Shown piece after piece: positions 37,763 to 46,881 of a stretch of 64,000 nucleotides of DNA. The notes beneath the pieces are model-generated. The model searched no databases. It was not told the origin of the DNA and saw nothing but the letters and a program-made list of their open reading frames with translations. A program made the position numbers and the translations under genes. Within the stretch, counting starts at the first letter, position 1; each line of letters starts with the position of its first letter. Source of the DNA: Desulfobacula sp. (GTDB lineage: Bacteria; Desulfobacterota; Desulfobacteria; Desulfobacterales; Desulfobacteraceae). The stretch covers positions 124,001 through 188,000 of the forward strand of contig NZ_JABZFL010000096.1 in NCBI RefSeq assembly GCF_014237455.1, read 5' to 3'.

Positions 37763-39839
37763 CTTTTTTTGCAGCTTTATAACTCAGCTTTATTTTTCCA
37801 TCCCGGGTAACATCCAAAACTTTTACAGAGATGACATCTCCCTCTTTAACCACATCAGTTACTTTTTTGACCCTGTAATCTGCCAGTTCTGAAATATGTA
37901 CGAGCCCATCAGTACCTGTTTTAATATTTACAAAGGCACCAAAATCCATGATCTTAACAACGGTTCCTTCATAGATCTCACCAATCTCAGGATCAAGGGC
38001 GATATCAGATACCATTTTTAAAGCAAGTGCCGCATCTTCTTCGTTTTCAGCCGCAATTTTGACGATACCATCATCATTCACCTCAATGACAGTATTGGTT
38101 TCTGCCTGAAGCGCCCGGATCACTTTTCCGCCAGGTCCGATGATATCCCTGATCTTGTCTTTGTTGATCTGAACGCTCACGATTTTAGGAGCATGGGGAG
38201 ACACTTCATCCCTTGATTTATCAAGGATTTCCAACATCTTGTCCAGGATATGAAGTCTTCCGCCCAGGGCTTGATTCAATGCTGTCTCCATAATATCTTT
38301 GGACAGCTCTTTGATCTTGATGTCCATCTGAAGGGCTGTAATGCCTTCCCTGGTTCCAGCTACCTTGAAATCCATATCACCGAAATGATCTTCATCTCCA
38401 AGGATATCGGAAAGAACAACGGTTTTTTCTCCGTCTTTTACAAGACCCATGGCAATACCGGATACAGGAGCCTTAATAGGCACCCCGCCGTCCATGAGAG
38501 CCAGAGTACCGGAGCATACAGTTCCCATGGAAGAGCTGCCATTGGATTCCATGACCTCTCCCACCAGGCGGATGGTATATTCAAAATCCTCGGGAGAAGG
38601 AAGAACCCTTTCCAGGGCACGGTGGGCCAGGTTACCATGGCCGATATCCCTGCGGCTTGGGCCGCCTGCCCGACGGACTTCGCCCACGGAAAAGGGAGGG
38701 AAATTATAATGGAGCATAAAAGCACGGGTTGTGTCCCCATTATTCAGGGTTTCAATACGCTGCTCATCCCTGCCGGAACCAAGGGTAAGAACACCCAGGA
38801 CCTGGGTTTCCCCCCTAGTGAAAAGGGCAGAGCCATGGAGTCTTGGCAGGCATGCTGCTTCACATTCAATCTGGCGGATTTCATCAAATGCTCTGCCGTC
38901 AATGCGCTTGTCTTCCTTGAGGACAATATCCCTGCTCACGGATTTGATGGCCTGGTAGACCTCTTCTTTAATCTCTTTAATCTGTTCCGGATATTCTTCG
39001 GAAAACTGGCCCACCACCTCTTCTTTTAAAAGGCTAAGAGCATTCTGCCGTTCGATCTTTGTTTTGATCTGGACTTTTTCATGGATTTTATCCGTGGCAA
39101 AGGCCAATACTTTTTCTGCCAGGGCCTCATCTTTTGCCGGGGGTGTAAAAGGTCTCTTTTCCTTTCCAACGGCTGCTTTCAGTTCCACCTGGAGATCAAT
39201 GAGGGGCTGCATGGCTTCATGGCCGAAAAAGATGGCATCCAGCATATCTTTTTCAGATACAATATCAGCCCCGCCTTCCACCATAACCACACCGGTTTTG
39301 GAACCAGCCACTGTCAGGTCGATATCGCTTTCCTCCATCTGCTCAGGGGTGGGGTTGGCAATGAACTCGCCATTGACCCTGCCCACTTTAATACCGGCAA
39401 TGGGTCCTGCAAAGGGGATATCAGATATTTCAAGTGCTGTGGAGGCACCCACCAGGGCAAGAACGCCGGGATCGCACAATTTGTCTGTTGACTGAACAGT
39501 AGCAATCACCTGGGTTTCAAAATTATAACCCGTCTCAAACAAAGGCCTGATAGGCCGGTCAATGAGACGAGCATTCAAGGTTTCACTTTCCGAAGGCCTG
39601 CCGATTTCACGCCTGAAATAATTGCCCGGAATTCTGCCGGCTGAATAGATTCGCTCCTGGTATTCAACAGTAAGGGGTAGAAAGCTTACTTCCCTGGGCT
39701 CTTTTGCGGCCACAGCAGTGACAAGCACAACCGTTTCTCCATACTGAACCACAACTGATCCAGATGCCTGTTTGGCAATCTTACCGGTACTGATGGAAAA
39801 TTCTTTTCCTCCGATGACTGCTTTTGTAGTTTTTTCCAT
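37749..39839 (-). CDS. pnp: polynucleotide phosphorylase
   Basis: 696 residues: RNase PH domain 1 (about 1-145), alpha linker, RNase PH domain 2 (about 300-530, with [23 protein letters not shown] and '[19 protein letters not shown]'), KH (about 550-615, [15 protein letters not shown]) and S1 (about 620-690, [20 protein letters not shown]). It degrades RNA 3'-5' using phosphate and is a degradosome component. Start after TTAGGAGAAATC. It follows rpsO with two hairpins between. Confidence 0.97.
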   Translation of the reverse strand: MEKTTKAVIGGKEFSISTGKIAKQASGSVVVQYGETVVLVTAVAAKEPREVSFLPLTVEYQERIYSAGRIPGNYFRREIGRPSESETLNARLIDRPIRPLFETGYNFETQVIATVQSTDKLCDPGVLALVGASTALEISDIPFAGPIAGIKVGRVNGEFIANPTPEQMEESDIDLTVAGSKTGVVMVEGGADIVSEKDMLDAIFFGHEAMQPLIDLQVELKAAVGKEKRPFTPPAKDEALAEKVLAFATDKIHEKVQIKTKIERQNALSLLKEEVVGQFSEEYPEQIKEIKEEVYQAIKSVSRDIVLKEDKRIDGRAFDEIRQIECEAACLPRLHGSALFTRGETQVLGVLTLGSGRDEQRIETLNNGDTTRAFMLHYNFPPFSVGEVRRAGGPSRRDIGHGNLAHRALERVLPSPEDFEYTIRLVGEVMESNGSSSMGTVCSGTLALMDGGVPIKAPVSGIAMGLVKDGEKTVVLSDILGDEDHFGDMDFKVAGTREGITALQMDIKIKELSKDIMETALNQALGGRLHILDKMLEILDKSRDEVSPHAPKIVSVQINKDKIRDIIGPGGKVIRALQAETNTVIEVNDDGIVKIAAENEEDAALALKMVSDIALDPEIGEIYEGTVVKIMDFGAFVNIKTGTDGLVHISELADYRVKKVTDVVKEGDVISVKVLDVTRDGKIKLSYKAAKKDEEK

Positions 39840-39881
39840 GATTTCTCCTAATAATAAAAAAGACGGAGACTTTGAGATACC

Positions 39882-39939
39882 TTAAAAATAATAAACCCGC
39901 ATGTTTGCCATCAAACATCTGCTTGATGGCAAACATGCG
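39882..39939 (-). terminator. hairpin B with T-rich tail, rpsO-pnp gap
   Basis: A perfect 17-bp stem (CGCATGTTTGCCATCAA at 39898-39914 with its complement at 39923-39939) and an 8-base loop. On the reverse strand it is followed by GGTTTATTATTTTTAA (39897-39882). The stem is long and the T-tract is broken, so readthrough into pnp or RNase III cleavage is also possible, as in the E. coli rpsO-pnp gap. Confidence 0.7.
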
Positions 39940-39976
39940 AACTTATTTAAAAGCATCCCAAGCGACTGCCGCCCGG

Positions 39977-40022
39977 TTAAAAATAATAAACCGGTTTTTG
40001 ACCCACAATGTGTCAAAAACCG
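39977..40022 (-). terminator. hairpin A with identical tail, rpsO-pnp gap
   Basis: An 11-bp stem (CGGTTTTTGAC at 39992-40002 with its complement at 40012-40022) and a 9-base loop, followed on the reverse strand by the same 16 bases GGTTTATTATTTTTAA (39992-39977) that follow hairpin B. It begins 14 nt after the rpsO stop, so it is probably the first partial terminator of the rpsO transcript. Confidence 0.7.
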
Positions 40023-40035
40023 ACTGTTTGTCATT

Positions 40036-40305
40036 CTATCTTCTAAGTCCGAGTCTTTCAATTAAAGAACGGTATCTGTTCACATCTTTTTTCTTAACAT
40101 AATCCAGAAGACTTCTGCGTCTTCCAACAAGAATCAACAGACCCCGTCTTGAATGATGGTCTTTTTTGTGAACTTTAAGATGCTCTGTAAGATAGCTGAT
40201 ACGGTGGGTTAAAATGGCAACCTGCACCTCTGGTGAGCCTGTATCAGATTCGTGGAGCTTGAATTGTTCAATCATCTCCTCTTTGTTTTCTGCTAATAAA
40301 ACCAC
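40036..40305 (-). CDS. rpsO: 30S ribosomal protein S15
   Basis: 89 residues beginning at a GTG with AAGGAGT 6 nt upstream. Canonical helices and the family motifs '[19 protein letters not shown]' and '[20 protein letters not shown]' are present. It binds 16S rRNA in the central domain of the small subunit. The gene sits upstream of pnp, as is typical, and downstream of truB by 154 bp. Nothing is recognisable in that gap, though its own promoter probably lies there. Confidence 0.97.
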   Translation of the reverse strand: MVLLAENKEEMIEQFKLHESDTGSPEVQVAILTHRISYLTEHLKVHKKDHHSRRGLLILVGRRRSLLDYVKKKDVNRYRSLIERLGLRR

Positions 40306-40458
40306 TTTAGAACTCCTTTGTCTGGAATAAATAAAACATGGTATCCGTCAATAATCTGAACTTATATGATTTCTCATCCGATATTCCATTCAGAAAAAGA
40401 AATTCAAAACAGATCATCCATACCATTACAAATATATATAACCTGGCATAAATACCAG

Positions 40459-41364
40459 TTAACTCAAAAAAACACAAGAATAATTATACTCTTGCCTGTT
40501 TTCATTTAATTGAATGATTGCCAAAAGATTATTATCATTATCAATCACCCTGATGGATTGATTCGGTTTTACCAAAGAGGGGCCAATCTCTTTTTTTAAA
40601 AGTTTTTGACCGAATTTAATCTTTTGGGCAATGGGCTTATCCGCCACAATCCTGGGCATAAACGCAAGGCAATCCGATAACGGAACAATTCTTTGTTCAA
40701 CTATCGTTCTATCAAGTCTTTCAAGGCTATCCAATTGGATGGCATCTTCCAGTTTAAATGCACTGGACTGTGTTCTGCAAAGCTTTAAGAGATGAGCGCC
40801 GCACCCAAGCCTTCTTCCTATATCAAAAGCAATGCTTCTGATATAGGTTCCTGAAGAGCAAAAGACTTCCATATCAATATTTGGCAAGTCAATATGTTTT
40901 ATGCTGATGTCAAAAATTTCAATCTGCCTTGGTGGTTTTTCTATTTTCTTTCCCTGGCGTGCCAGCTTATACAATGGCTGCCCTTTATGTTTCAAGGCGG
41001 AAAAGGCAGGGGGCACTTGATCCTGAATACCGATAAAAGAATTTACAGTCTGTTCAACATCCTCGTTGTTGAGGGAATCCATAATATTTTTTGAAGCTGT
41101 AAAAACCGTCTTACCTGTCAGATCATACGTATCTGTTTCAACCCCCAGACATACACGGGCAATGTATCTTTTATGGCCGTCAAGAAAAAATCTGGATATC
41201 CGGGTTCCCTTATTAACCGCACAAAGCAGTAATCCTGTGGCAAAAGGGTCCAGGGTTCCGGTATGACCTAATTTTTTTGCCGTCAAGACCTTTTTTACAC
41301 GAGCCACTACCCGGGCTGAAGAAATGCCTTCAGGCTTATGAATCGCTATAATACCACTTTTCAT
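40459..41364 (-). CDS. truB: tRNA pseudouridine(55) synthase
   Basis: 301 residues. TruB motif 'GTLDPFATGLLLCAVNKGTR' carries the catalytic Asp; other signatures are 'GIIAIHKPEGISSARVVARV' and 'CSSGTYIRSIAFDIGRRLGCGAHL'. It modifies U55 of the tRNA T-loop. A C-terminal region of about 60 residues ends with 'IRVIDNDNNLLAIIQL', a PUA-like element. It follows rbfA by 9 nt in the nusA-infB operon. Confidence 0.95.
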   Translation of the reverse strand: MKSGIIAIHKPEGISSARVVARVKKVLTAKKLGHTGTLDPFATGLLLCAVNKGTRISRFFLDGHKRYIARVCLGVETDTYDLTGKTVFTASKNIMDSLNNEDVEQTVNSFIGIQDQVPPAFSALKHKGQPLYKLARQGKKIEKPPRQIEIFDISIKHIDLPNIDMEVFCSSGTYIRSIAFDIGRRLGCGAHLLKLCRTQSSAFKLEDAIQLDSLERLDRTIVEQRIVPLSDCLAFMPRIVADKPIAQKIKFGQKLLKKEIGPSLVKPNQSIRVIDNDNNLLAIIQLNENRQEYNYSCVFLS

Positions 41365-41373
41365 TTAATCTTG

Positions 41374-41757
41374 TTATGACTGCTGTTCGTCTGATGTATC
41401 GGTTGAAGATGTACCGGTTAAAGCGGATTTAATAAGTTCATCCATTTTGGCAGCTTTGTCAAAAGAATCATCATAAACAAATCTTAAATCCGGCATGTAT
41501 TTTAACCCTAATTTAGGGGCAATTCTTTTCTTGATAAACCCCTTGGAATTTTTAAATCCGTCCAAGGCCTCTGAAATTCGCTTTTTATCTCCAAAAACAG
41601 TAATATATACATAGGCAACCCGAAGATCAGGGGTCATTTTCACCCCACTGATCGTGGCCATCTCAATCCTCGGGTCCTGCATTTTTTTGCTTAAAAGTTC
41701 AGTAATGGCATGTTGAATCTTACCGCTGATTCTTTCGGCTCGTAAATAGGGTTTCAT
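41374..41757 (-). CDS. rbfA: ribosome-binding factor A
   Basis: 127 residues of the KH-like RbfA fold: 'RAERISGKIQHAITELLSKKMQDPR' and 'VYITVFGDKKRISEALDGFKNSKGFIKKRIA' are canonical, with 'YMPDLRFVYDDSFD' near the end. It matures the 5' end of 16S rRNA in the 30S particle. It starts 6 nt after the infB stop. A short Ser/Thr/Gln-rich tail has no clear role. Confidence 0.94.
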   Translation of the reverse strand: MKPYLRAERISGKIQHAITELLSKKMQDPRIEMATISGVKMTPDLRVAYVYITVFGDKKRISEALDGFKNSKGFIKKRIAPKLGLKYMPDLRFVYDDSFDKAAKMDELIKSALTGTSSTDTSDEQQS

Positions 41758-41763
41758 TTTTAA

Positions 41764-44661
41764 TTAATCAGCCTTGTACTTTCTTTCTTCAACTTCATAA
41801 CACTCGATCACATCATCTACCTTGATGTCATTGTATTTTTCAAGACCGATACCGCATTCATACCCCTGGTCCACTTCTTTAACATCATCTTTAAACCGTC
41901 TGAGTGACGATAATTGGGTATCACACTTGATAACGCCGTCCCTTAAGAGCCTTACTTTTTTACCGCGGATAACTTTGCCTTCGGCAATATGGCACCCGGC
42001 AATAGTTCCCATTTTCGGAATAACAAATATGTCACGAACATCTGCCCGACCAATAATGATCTCATGGAATGTGGACGGCATCATACCATCCAGTGCAGAC
42101 TTAATATCATTTATGACATTATAAATGATGTCATAAAATCGCATGTCTACATGTTCATCCTTGGCAAGTGCTCGAATCTGAGGTGTCGGCCTGACATTAA
42201 ACCCGATGACAATGGCATCTGATACAGATGCAAGCGCTATATCCGATTCATTAATGGTACCGGTACCCGAGTGAACAATTTTAATATCCACTTCTTCCTT
42301 GGCCAAATCTTTTAATGAATCATTCAAGGCTTCAATGGAGCCGTGAACATCTGCTTTAACAATAAGTTTAAGTTCCTTGATTTCAGCAGCCCCAAGATTC
42401 TCAAACATCTTTTCAAGATTGGCCCGGCTTTTTCTGGCAAGCTCCTTTGCCCTTTGTTTATGCATCCTGTGACCGGCAATCTGTTTTGCATCCTTATCAG
42501 AAGCAACCGAAATGAACTCATCTCCGGCATTGGGTATACCATGCAAGCCAACGATCTCAGCAGGCGTACTCGGGCCTGCCACCTTAATCCTGTTTCCGGC
42601 ATCATCAATCATTGCCCTGATTCGACCGGAATGGAGCCCGCAGACAATGGGATCACCATCCCTCAAGGTTCCCTGCTTTACAAGGACCGTTGCAACCGCG
42701 CCACGCCCGGTGTCAAGCCGTGATTCAACCACATAACCGTTTGCTTTTCTTTCAGGATTCGCCTTTAATTCCAGTACCTCAGACTGTAGCAGAACCATTT
42801 CAAGGAGTGCATCTATACCTTCTCCGGTCTTTGCAGAGACTTTAACAAATATGACATCCCCACCCCATTCTTCTGCAAGCAAATCAAGTTCCGAAAGCTC
42901 TCTCATAATTCTGTCAGGATCAGCCCCGGCTTTATCCATTTTATTGACGGCAACCAAAACCGGCACACCTGCGGCCTTTGAATGATTGATAGCCTCTATG
43001 GTCTGGGGCATCACCCCATCATCTGCAGCAACAACAAGGATAACAATATCCGTAACCTGCGCTCCCCTGGATCGCATTGCCGTAAATGCAGCATGGCCCG
43101 GGGTATCAAGAAATGTAATTCGCCCGCCATTGAGTGTTTCAACATTATAGGCACCAATGTGCTGGGTAATACCACCAGCTTCACCACTGGTAATCTTGGA
43201 TTGTCTGATAACATCCAGAAGCGAGGTTTTTCCATGATCAACATGTCCCATAATGGTAACCACCGGTGCTCTTCCAATCAATTTATCTTCATCATCATCC
43301 CCATTTTCAATATTGAGGAGGGCCTCTTCCTCAAAAGATGCTTTTTCCACCTCAAAGTCGAATTCAGTCGCAACCAGCACAGCCGTATCGAAATCAATGG
43401 TCTGATTTACCGTTGCCATAACACCCATACCCATCAATTTGGCAATCATCTCATTGGCTTTGATACCCATCCGTTTTGCAAGTTCGGAAAGTTCAATAGC
43501 CTCATCAATTTTAATGCGCCTTTTAATGGCTTTTGGTGTTGTAATCTGGGTTTTTTGAAAATTTCCCTTTTTCCCTTTTATATCCTTTCTACCGCGTTTT
43601 TTTCTGCCGCGGCCACCCTTGTATAGTGCATCCCCTTCAATCACAGACTTTCTCTTGCGCTGTTTTCTTTTCCCAACAGGCTTATCATCACCAAACCCAT
43701 CTTTTCTTTTTTCTTTTTTACGTTTCCCTGTATCTATTTCACCGGGCACGGGAACATCAATTGCCGGAGCACCCCTTTTAGGCTTTACAGGAGAAGGAGA
43801 GGGGACACGTTCTTTCTTTTTAAACGGTTTTTTCTTTGGAGTCTCCTTGGTCCCATTTTTCACACCCACCCGTTTCCTATTTCCACCAGGCTTGGATTTT
43901 TTAAAATTTTTAAGTGCAGAAGGATCTGCAATTTTAACAATCTTCGCTGGTGTTGATTTTTTCTTTTTCTTTTTGGCTTTTTTCTCTTTCTTTTCAGCAA
44001 CGACCGGCTCAATTCCCTGTACAGTATCTTCTTTTTCTATAAGTATTTTAGTTTGTGTCTTTACACGCTTTTTGTCTTTTCCAACAATAGGTTCTTCTTT
44101 TTCCACAGAAGGAATTGCAGTCTTATCAACTTCAGGTTCGGGTTTTATCTTTCCCGGTTTAATCGTTTTGGGTTTCTCACCTTCCGCTGGTTTAACGATC
44201 TTGGCAGATCTACTCTTTTTAACCTTTGGCTTTGGTTTGTTTTTTTGAAGAGCGGACTCTATTTTTTTAATTTTCTTCTCTTCAAATTTTTCTTTAACAG
44301 CACCTGGCTCATCATCTGATGGTATAGTTTTTGCCTTTTTTCGTACAGGTGCTTCCTTTTTAAGAGCAACAGTCTGTTCTGATTTTTCTTCCACCTTTTC
44401 TGCTGTTTCATCTTCAACTTCCGGTGCAATAATCTCTTCAACCTTCCGCCTTCGTCTACGGATGACAGATGGTTTTATCTTGACATCGGTCTTTCTTTTT
44501 TCTTTTCCCAAAAGGCTTCTTTTAATTGCGCTAACAGCACTATTTTCCAGAGAACTCATATGGCTTTTAACATCAATCTTCAATTCTTTCATTTTATTAA
44601 GAAGCGCTCTGTTCGTCATGTTCAGATCTTTAGCCAACTCATATACTCTGACCTTCGCCAT
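41764..44661 (-). CDS. infB: translation initiation factor IF-2
   Basis: 965 residues. An N-terminal IF2_N domain ([22 protein letters not shown]) is followed by a 300-residue Lys/Glu/Pro-rich spacer, a second IF2_N (about 380-435, [19 protein letters not shown]), the G domain from about residue 470 (G1 [10 protein letters not shown]3 DTPGH, G4 NKMD) and domains II-IV to the C-terminus. It places fMet-tRNA on the 30S subunit. The Lys-rich spacer produces long open frames on the opposite strand, which I treat as shadows. Start is preceded by TTGGGGGC. Confidence 0.97.
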   Translation of the reverse strand: MAKVRVYELAKDLNMTNRALLNKMKELKIDVKSHMSSLENSAVSAIKRSLLGKEKRKTDVKIKPSVIRRRRRKVEEIIAPEVEDETAEKVEEKSEQTVALKKEAPVRKKAKTIPSDDEPGAVKEKFEEKKIKKIESALQKNKPKPKVKKSRSAKIVKPAEGEKPKTIKPGKIKPEPEVDKTAIPSVEKEEPIVGKDKKRVKTQTKILIEKEDTVQGIEPVVAEKKEKKAKKKKKKSTPAKIVKIADPSALKNFKKSKPGGNRKRVGVKNGTKETPKKKPFKKKERVPSPSPVKPKRGAPAIDVPVPGEIDTGKRKKEKRKDGFGDDKPVGKRKQRKRKSVIEGDALYKGGRGRKKRGRKDIKGKKGNFQKTQITTPKAIKRRIKIDEAIELSELAKRMGIKANEMIAKLMGMGVMATVNQTIDFDTAVLVATEFDFEVEKASFEEEALLNIENGDDDEDKLIGRAPVVTIMGHVDHGKTSLLDVIRQSKITSGEAGGITQHIGAYNVETLNGGRITFLDTPGHAAFTAMRSRGAQVTDIVILVVAADDGVMPQTIEAINHSKAAGVPVLVAVNKMDKAGADPDRIMRELSELDLLAEEWGGDVIFVKVSAKTGEGIDALLEMVLLQSEVLELKANPERKANGYVVESRLDTGRGAVATVLVKQGTLRDGDPIVCGLHSGRIRAMIDDAGNRIKVAGPSTPAEIVGLHGIPNAGDEFISVASDKDAKQIAGHRMHKQRAKELARKSRANLEKMFENLGAAEIKELKLIVKADVHGSIEALNDSLKDLAKEEVDIKIVHSGTGTINESDIALASVSDAIVIGFNVRPTPQIRALAKDEHVDMRFYDIIYNVINDIKSALDGMMPSTFHEIIIGRADVRDIFVIPKMGTIAGCHIAEGKVIRGKKVRLLRDGVIKCDTQLSSLRRFKDDVKEVDQGYECGIGLEKYNDIKVDDVIECYEVEERKYKAD

Positions 44662-44736
44662 TTGTTGCCCCCAAGTAATACTCTCTTTTTTATATTCTTC
44701 TTCCGCCTGCTATCCGTTTTTTATATAACCTAACCG

Positions 44737-46044
44737 TTAACTGTCTTCACCTTCTTGAATCTCTTCATCGTCTTCCGGCTCTTGGTCACGACTCTCTTGT
44801 CTTAATTCTTCTTCCAGAATAACTTTTGCTTCTTCAATCAGTTTCCCAGCTTTTGATTCACTAAAATTAGATATGGATACAATATCTTCAATAAGTGCTT
44901 CAGATATATCCACGAGAGAAGAATATCCTCCCTTGAAAAGCATCTCTGCCTTAGACAGTCCTATCCCTGTAAGTTTCATCAGGCTGTCATATCCTTCTTT
45001 TACCTCCCGGCTGTATTCCTCTTCACTTGTGACCTCTAAGTGCCAGCCGGTAATCTCACAGGCAAGAGAAACATTTTGGCCCCCCTTGCCAATGGCAATG
45101 GAGAGGTATTCATCGTTCACAATGACTTCCATGGATTGATTATCTTCGTCAATAATCACCCTGGCAATCTCGGCAGGCGACAACGCGTTACAGACAAATC
45201 TGGCTATATCCGGATTCCATTGCACAATATCAATTTTTTCACCACGAAGTTCCTGCACAATACTCTGAACCCGATTTCCTTTCATCCCCACACAGGCTCC
45301 CACCGGATCGACATCTGAATCCATCGAGGATACGGCAATCTTGGCCCTGATACCGGGAGCCCTTGCAGCACTGCGCAGGGTTACAATCCCTTCAGATACC
45401 TCGGGAACTTCCGTTTTAAATAATTCGACTAGAAATTGTGGATGTGTTCTGGATAAAATAATCTGTTCACCTTTTGATTCTTCTAATACATCCAGAATAT
45501 AAGCCCTGATTCTATCGCCACGCTTGTAACTTTCTTTTGGCATCTGGTCCCTGGGCCTTAAAACAGCCTCTGCCTGTCCCAGATTAACAATAATGCTGCC
45601 CCTGTCAAACCGTTGAACAATACCATTAATAATTTTACCTTTTTTATGAATAAAATTCTCATAGACAGCGTTTCTTTCCGCTTCCCTCATCTTCTGAATA
45701 ATAACTTGCTTGGCTGACTGGGCAGCAATTCGACCAAATTCTTCCGTATCGATCCGAATACCCAAACTGTCTCCGATCTCGCACTCAGCATCATATTCAT
45801 ATCCTTCTTCAAGGGTCAGCTCACTGTCAGGATACTCAACTTCTTCTACTACCTCTTTAAAATGGAAAACCTCAACCTCACCACTCTTCTCAGTATAGTG
45901 AACCTCAATATCAGCCCTGGGCCCGATTTTCTTTCTGGCCGCTGAAATAATGGCCTCTTTCAGAGTATTAATAAGAATTTCCGGTTCAATACCCTTTTCG
46001 CGGCTTACCTGATCAATAACCCTTTTAATATCTGTGATAAACAT
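44737..46044 (-). CDS. nusA: transcription termination/antitermination protein NusA
   Basis: 435 residues: N-terminal RNA-polymerase-binding domain, S1 (about 135-200, NGIVQRFDRGSIIVNLGQAEAVL), KH1/KH2 (about 230-345, VGACVGMKGNRVQSIVQEL and 'SIAIGKGGQNVSLACEITGW') and a single HhH-like C-terminal unit with a short acidic tail. It modulates pausing and rho-independent termination. It follows rimP by 19 nt. The E. coli C-terminal repeats are shortened, as is common outside gammaproteobacteria. Confidence 0.96.
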   Translation of the reverse strand: MFITDIKRVIDQVSREKGIEPEILINTLKEAIISAARKKIGPRADIEVHYTEKSGEVEVFHFKEVVEEVEYPDSELTLEEGYEYDAECEIGDSLGIRIDTEEFGRIAAQSAKQVIIQKMREAERNAVYENFIHKKGKIINGIVQRFDRGSIIVNLGQAEAVLRPRDQMPKESYKRGDRIRAYILDVLEESKGEQIILSRTHPQFLVELFKTEVPEVSEGIVTLRSAARAPGIRAKIAVSSMDSDVDPVGACVGMKGNRVQSIVQELRGEKIDIVQWNPDIARFVCNALSPAEIARVIIDEDNQSMEVIVNDEYLSIAIGKGGQNVSLACEITGWHLEVTSEEEYSREVKEGYDSLMKLTGIGLSKAEMLFKGGYSSLVDISEALIEDIVSISNFSESKAGKLIEEAKVILEEELRQESRDQEPEDDEEIQEGEDS

Positions 46045-46063
46045 GACTTACGCGTTCTCCATA

Positions 46064-46540
46064 TTACTGACCTGCAAGTATTGCCTTGGTGATTACATGG
46101 TCTGATATCTCAACCCTTCTCCCATCAACAGCAATCACAACAGAATCATCATTAATTATCTCAAGAATCCCAGTAAATTTTTTTTGGCTCTCAATCAACT
46201 CTCTTGTCTCTATTTTTACTCTCTCACCCTTGAAACGATGAAAATCCTCTTTCTTATTCAAAGGCCGGTTTGGCCCGGGAGAAGAAACCTCAAGCCTGTA
46301 GCTGCCGATATTCTCTATATGAATATCAATTAAATCTCCGAGCTGGCGACTCACATAAACACAATCAGCCACTGTTATACCGCCAGGCTTATCCAAAAAA
46401 AGGCGGACAATATTTTCCCGATGACTGTTGGCATACTCTAAATGAACAAGCTCAAAATTTTCAGCCTGACACAATGGCTGCGCAACTTCTTTAATTTTTT
46501 CAATTAACATGCTGTTGTCTTTCTTCAACATAACACCCAT
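46064..46540 (-). CDS. rimP: ribosome maturation factor RimP
   Basis: 158 residues with the two-domain RimP fold: 'ELVHLEYANSHRENIVRLFLDKPGGITVADCVYVSRQLGDLID' (N domain, quoted only in outline; key motif GGITVADC) and 'YRLEVSSPGPNRPLNKKEDF'. It assists 30S maturation. It heads the rimP-nusA-infB-rbfA-truB group. A later ATG (MLIEK) is also possible, but family alignments need residues near the N-terminus chosen here only weakly. Confidence 0.92.
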   Translation of the reverse strand: MGVMLKKDNSMLIEKIKEVAQPLCQAENFELVHLEYANSHRENIVRLFLDKPGGITVADCVYVSRQLGDLIDIHIENIGSYRLEVSSPGPNRPLNKKEDFHRFKGERVKIETRELIESQKKFTGILEIINDDSVVIAVDGRRVEISDHVITKAILAGQ

Positions 46541-46583
46541 ATAATACAGCCTTAAACACTTACTTTTTTATATCCTCAAATAC

Positions 46584-46604
46584 AAAAACGGGCAGATGCC
46601 CGTT
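46584..46604 (-). terminator. short GC-rich hairpin with T-run upstream of rimP
   Basis: AACGGGCA (46587-46594) pairs with TGCCCGTT (46597-46604), followed on the reverse strand by TTTTTGT. It follows the tRNA-Gly gene by about 100 nt and would end that transcript. A candidate promoter for rimP (TTGGTA at 46630-46635, 16 nt, TATACT at 46608-46613) lies directly upstream, so the hairpin would also sit at the 5' end of the rimP transcript. Confidence 0.6.
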
Positions 46605-46706
46605 CCTAGTATAACATTAACAGAATCTTTACCAAGTAAAATCAATGGTTCAGATCATATCTTAACTCCAATAAATGGAACACTCTGCCATCCATCCTTT
46701 TAAAGA

Positions 46707-46782
46707 TGGAGCGGGCAACGAGACTCGAACTCGCGACATCAAGCTTGGGAAGCTTGCACTCTACCAGCTGAGTTATGCCCGC
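46707..46782 (-). tRNA. tRNA-Gly (anticodon CCC)
   Basis: 76 bases including an encoded CCA. The acceptor arm is GCGGGCA/TGCCCGC with discriminator U, the D-arm has AGCTGGTAGAG, and the T-arm has the GTTCGAGTC loop. The anticodon stem CAAGC/GCTTG closes the loop TTCCCAA, giving anticodon CCC (46749-46747 on the reverse strand). It reads GGG codons. It lies 99 bases after the pheT stop on the same strand and may be co-transcribed with it. Confidence 0.95.
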
Positions 46783-46881
46783 ATTAGCGGTGCAATATAC
46801 CAACCCCTATCGGGTTTGTCAATAACACTTTTAACCGGGCAATTGGGTAGTAAAAATGATTACTGCTATCTTCTTTCCAGG

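Noticed and set aside
38250-39029. 259-codon open frame on the plus strand inside pnp
   Set aside because: Fully covered by the well-matched pnp reading frame; the translation has no family pattern.
43619-44248. Long open frame (209 codons, plus strand) rich in Phe and Ser, with two others of 88 and 214 codons nearby
   Set aside because: It is antisense to the Lys/Glu-rich spacer of infB; AAA/AAG-rich coding creates Phe-rich open frames on the other strand. No ribosome-binding site or family match.
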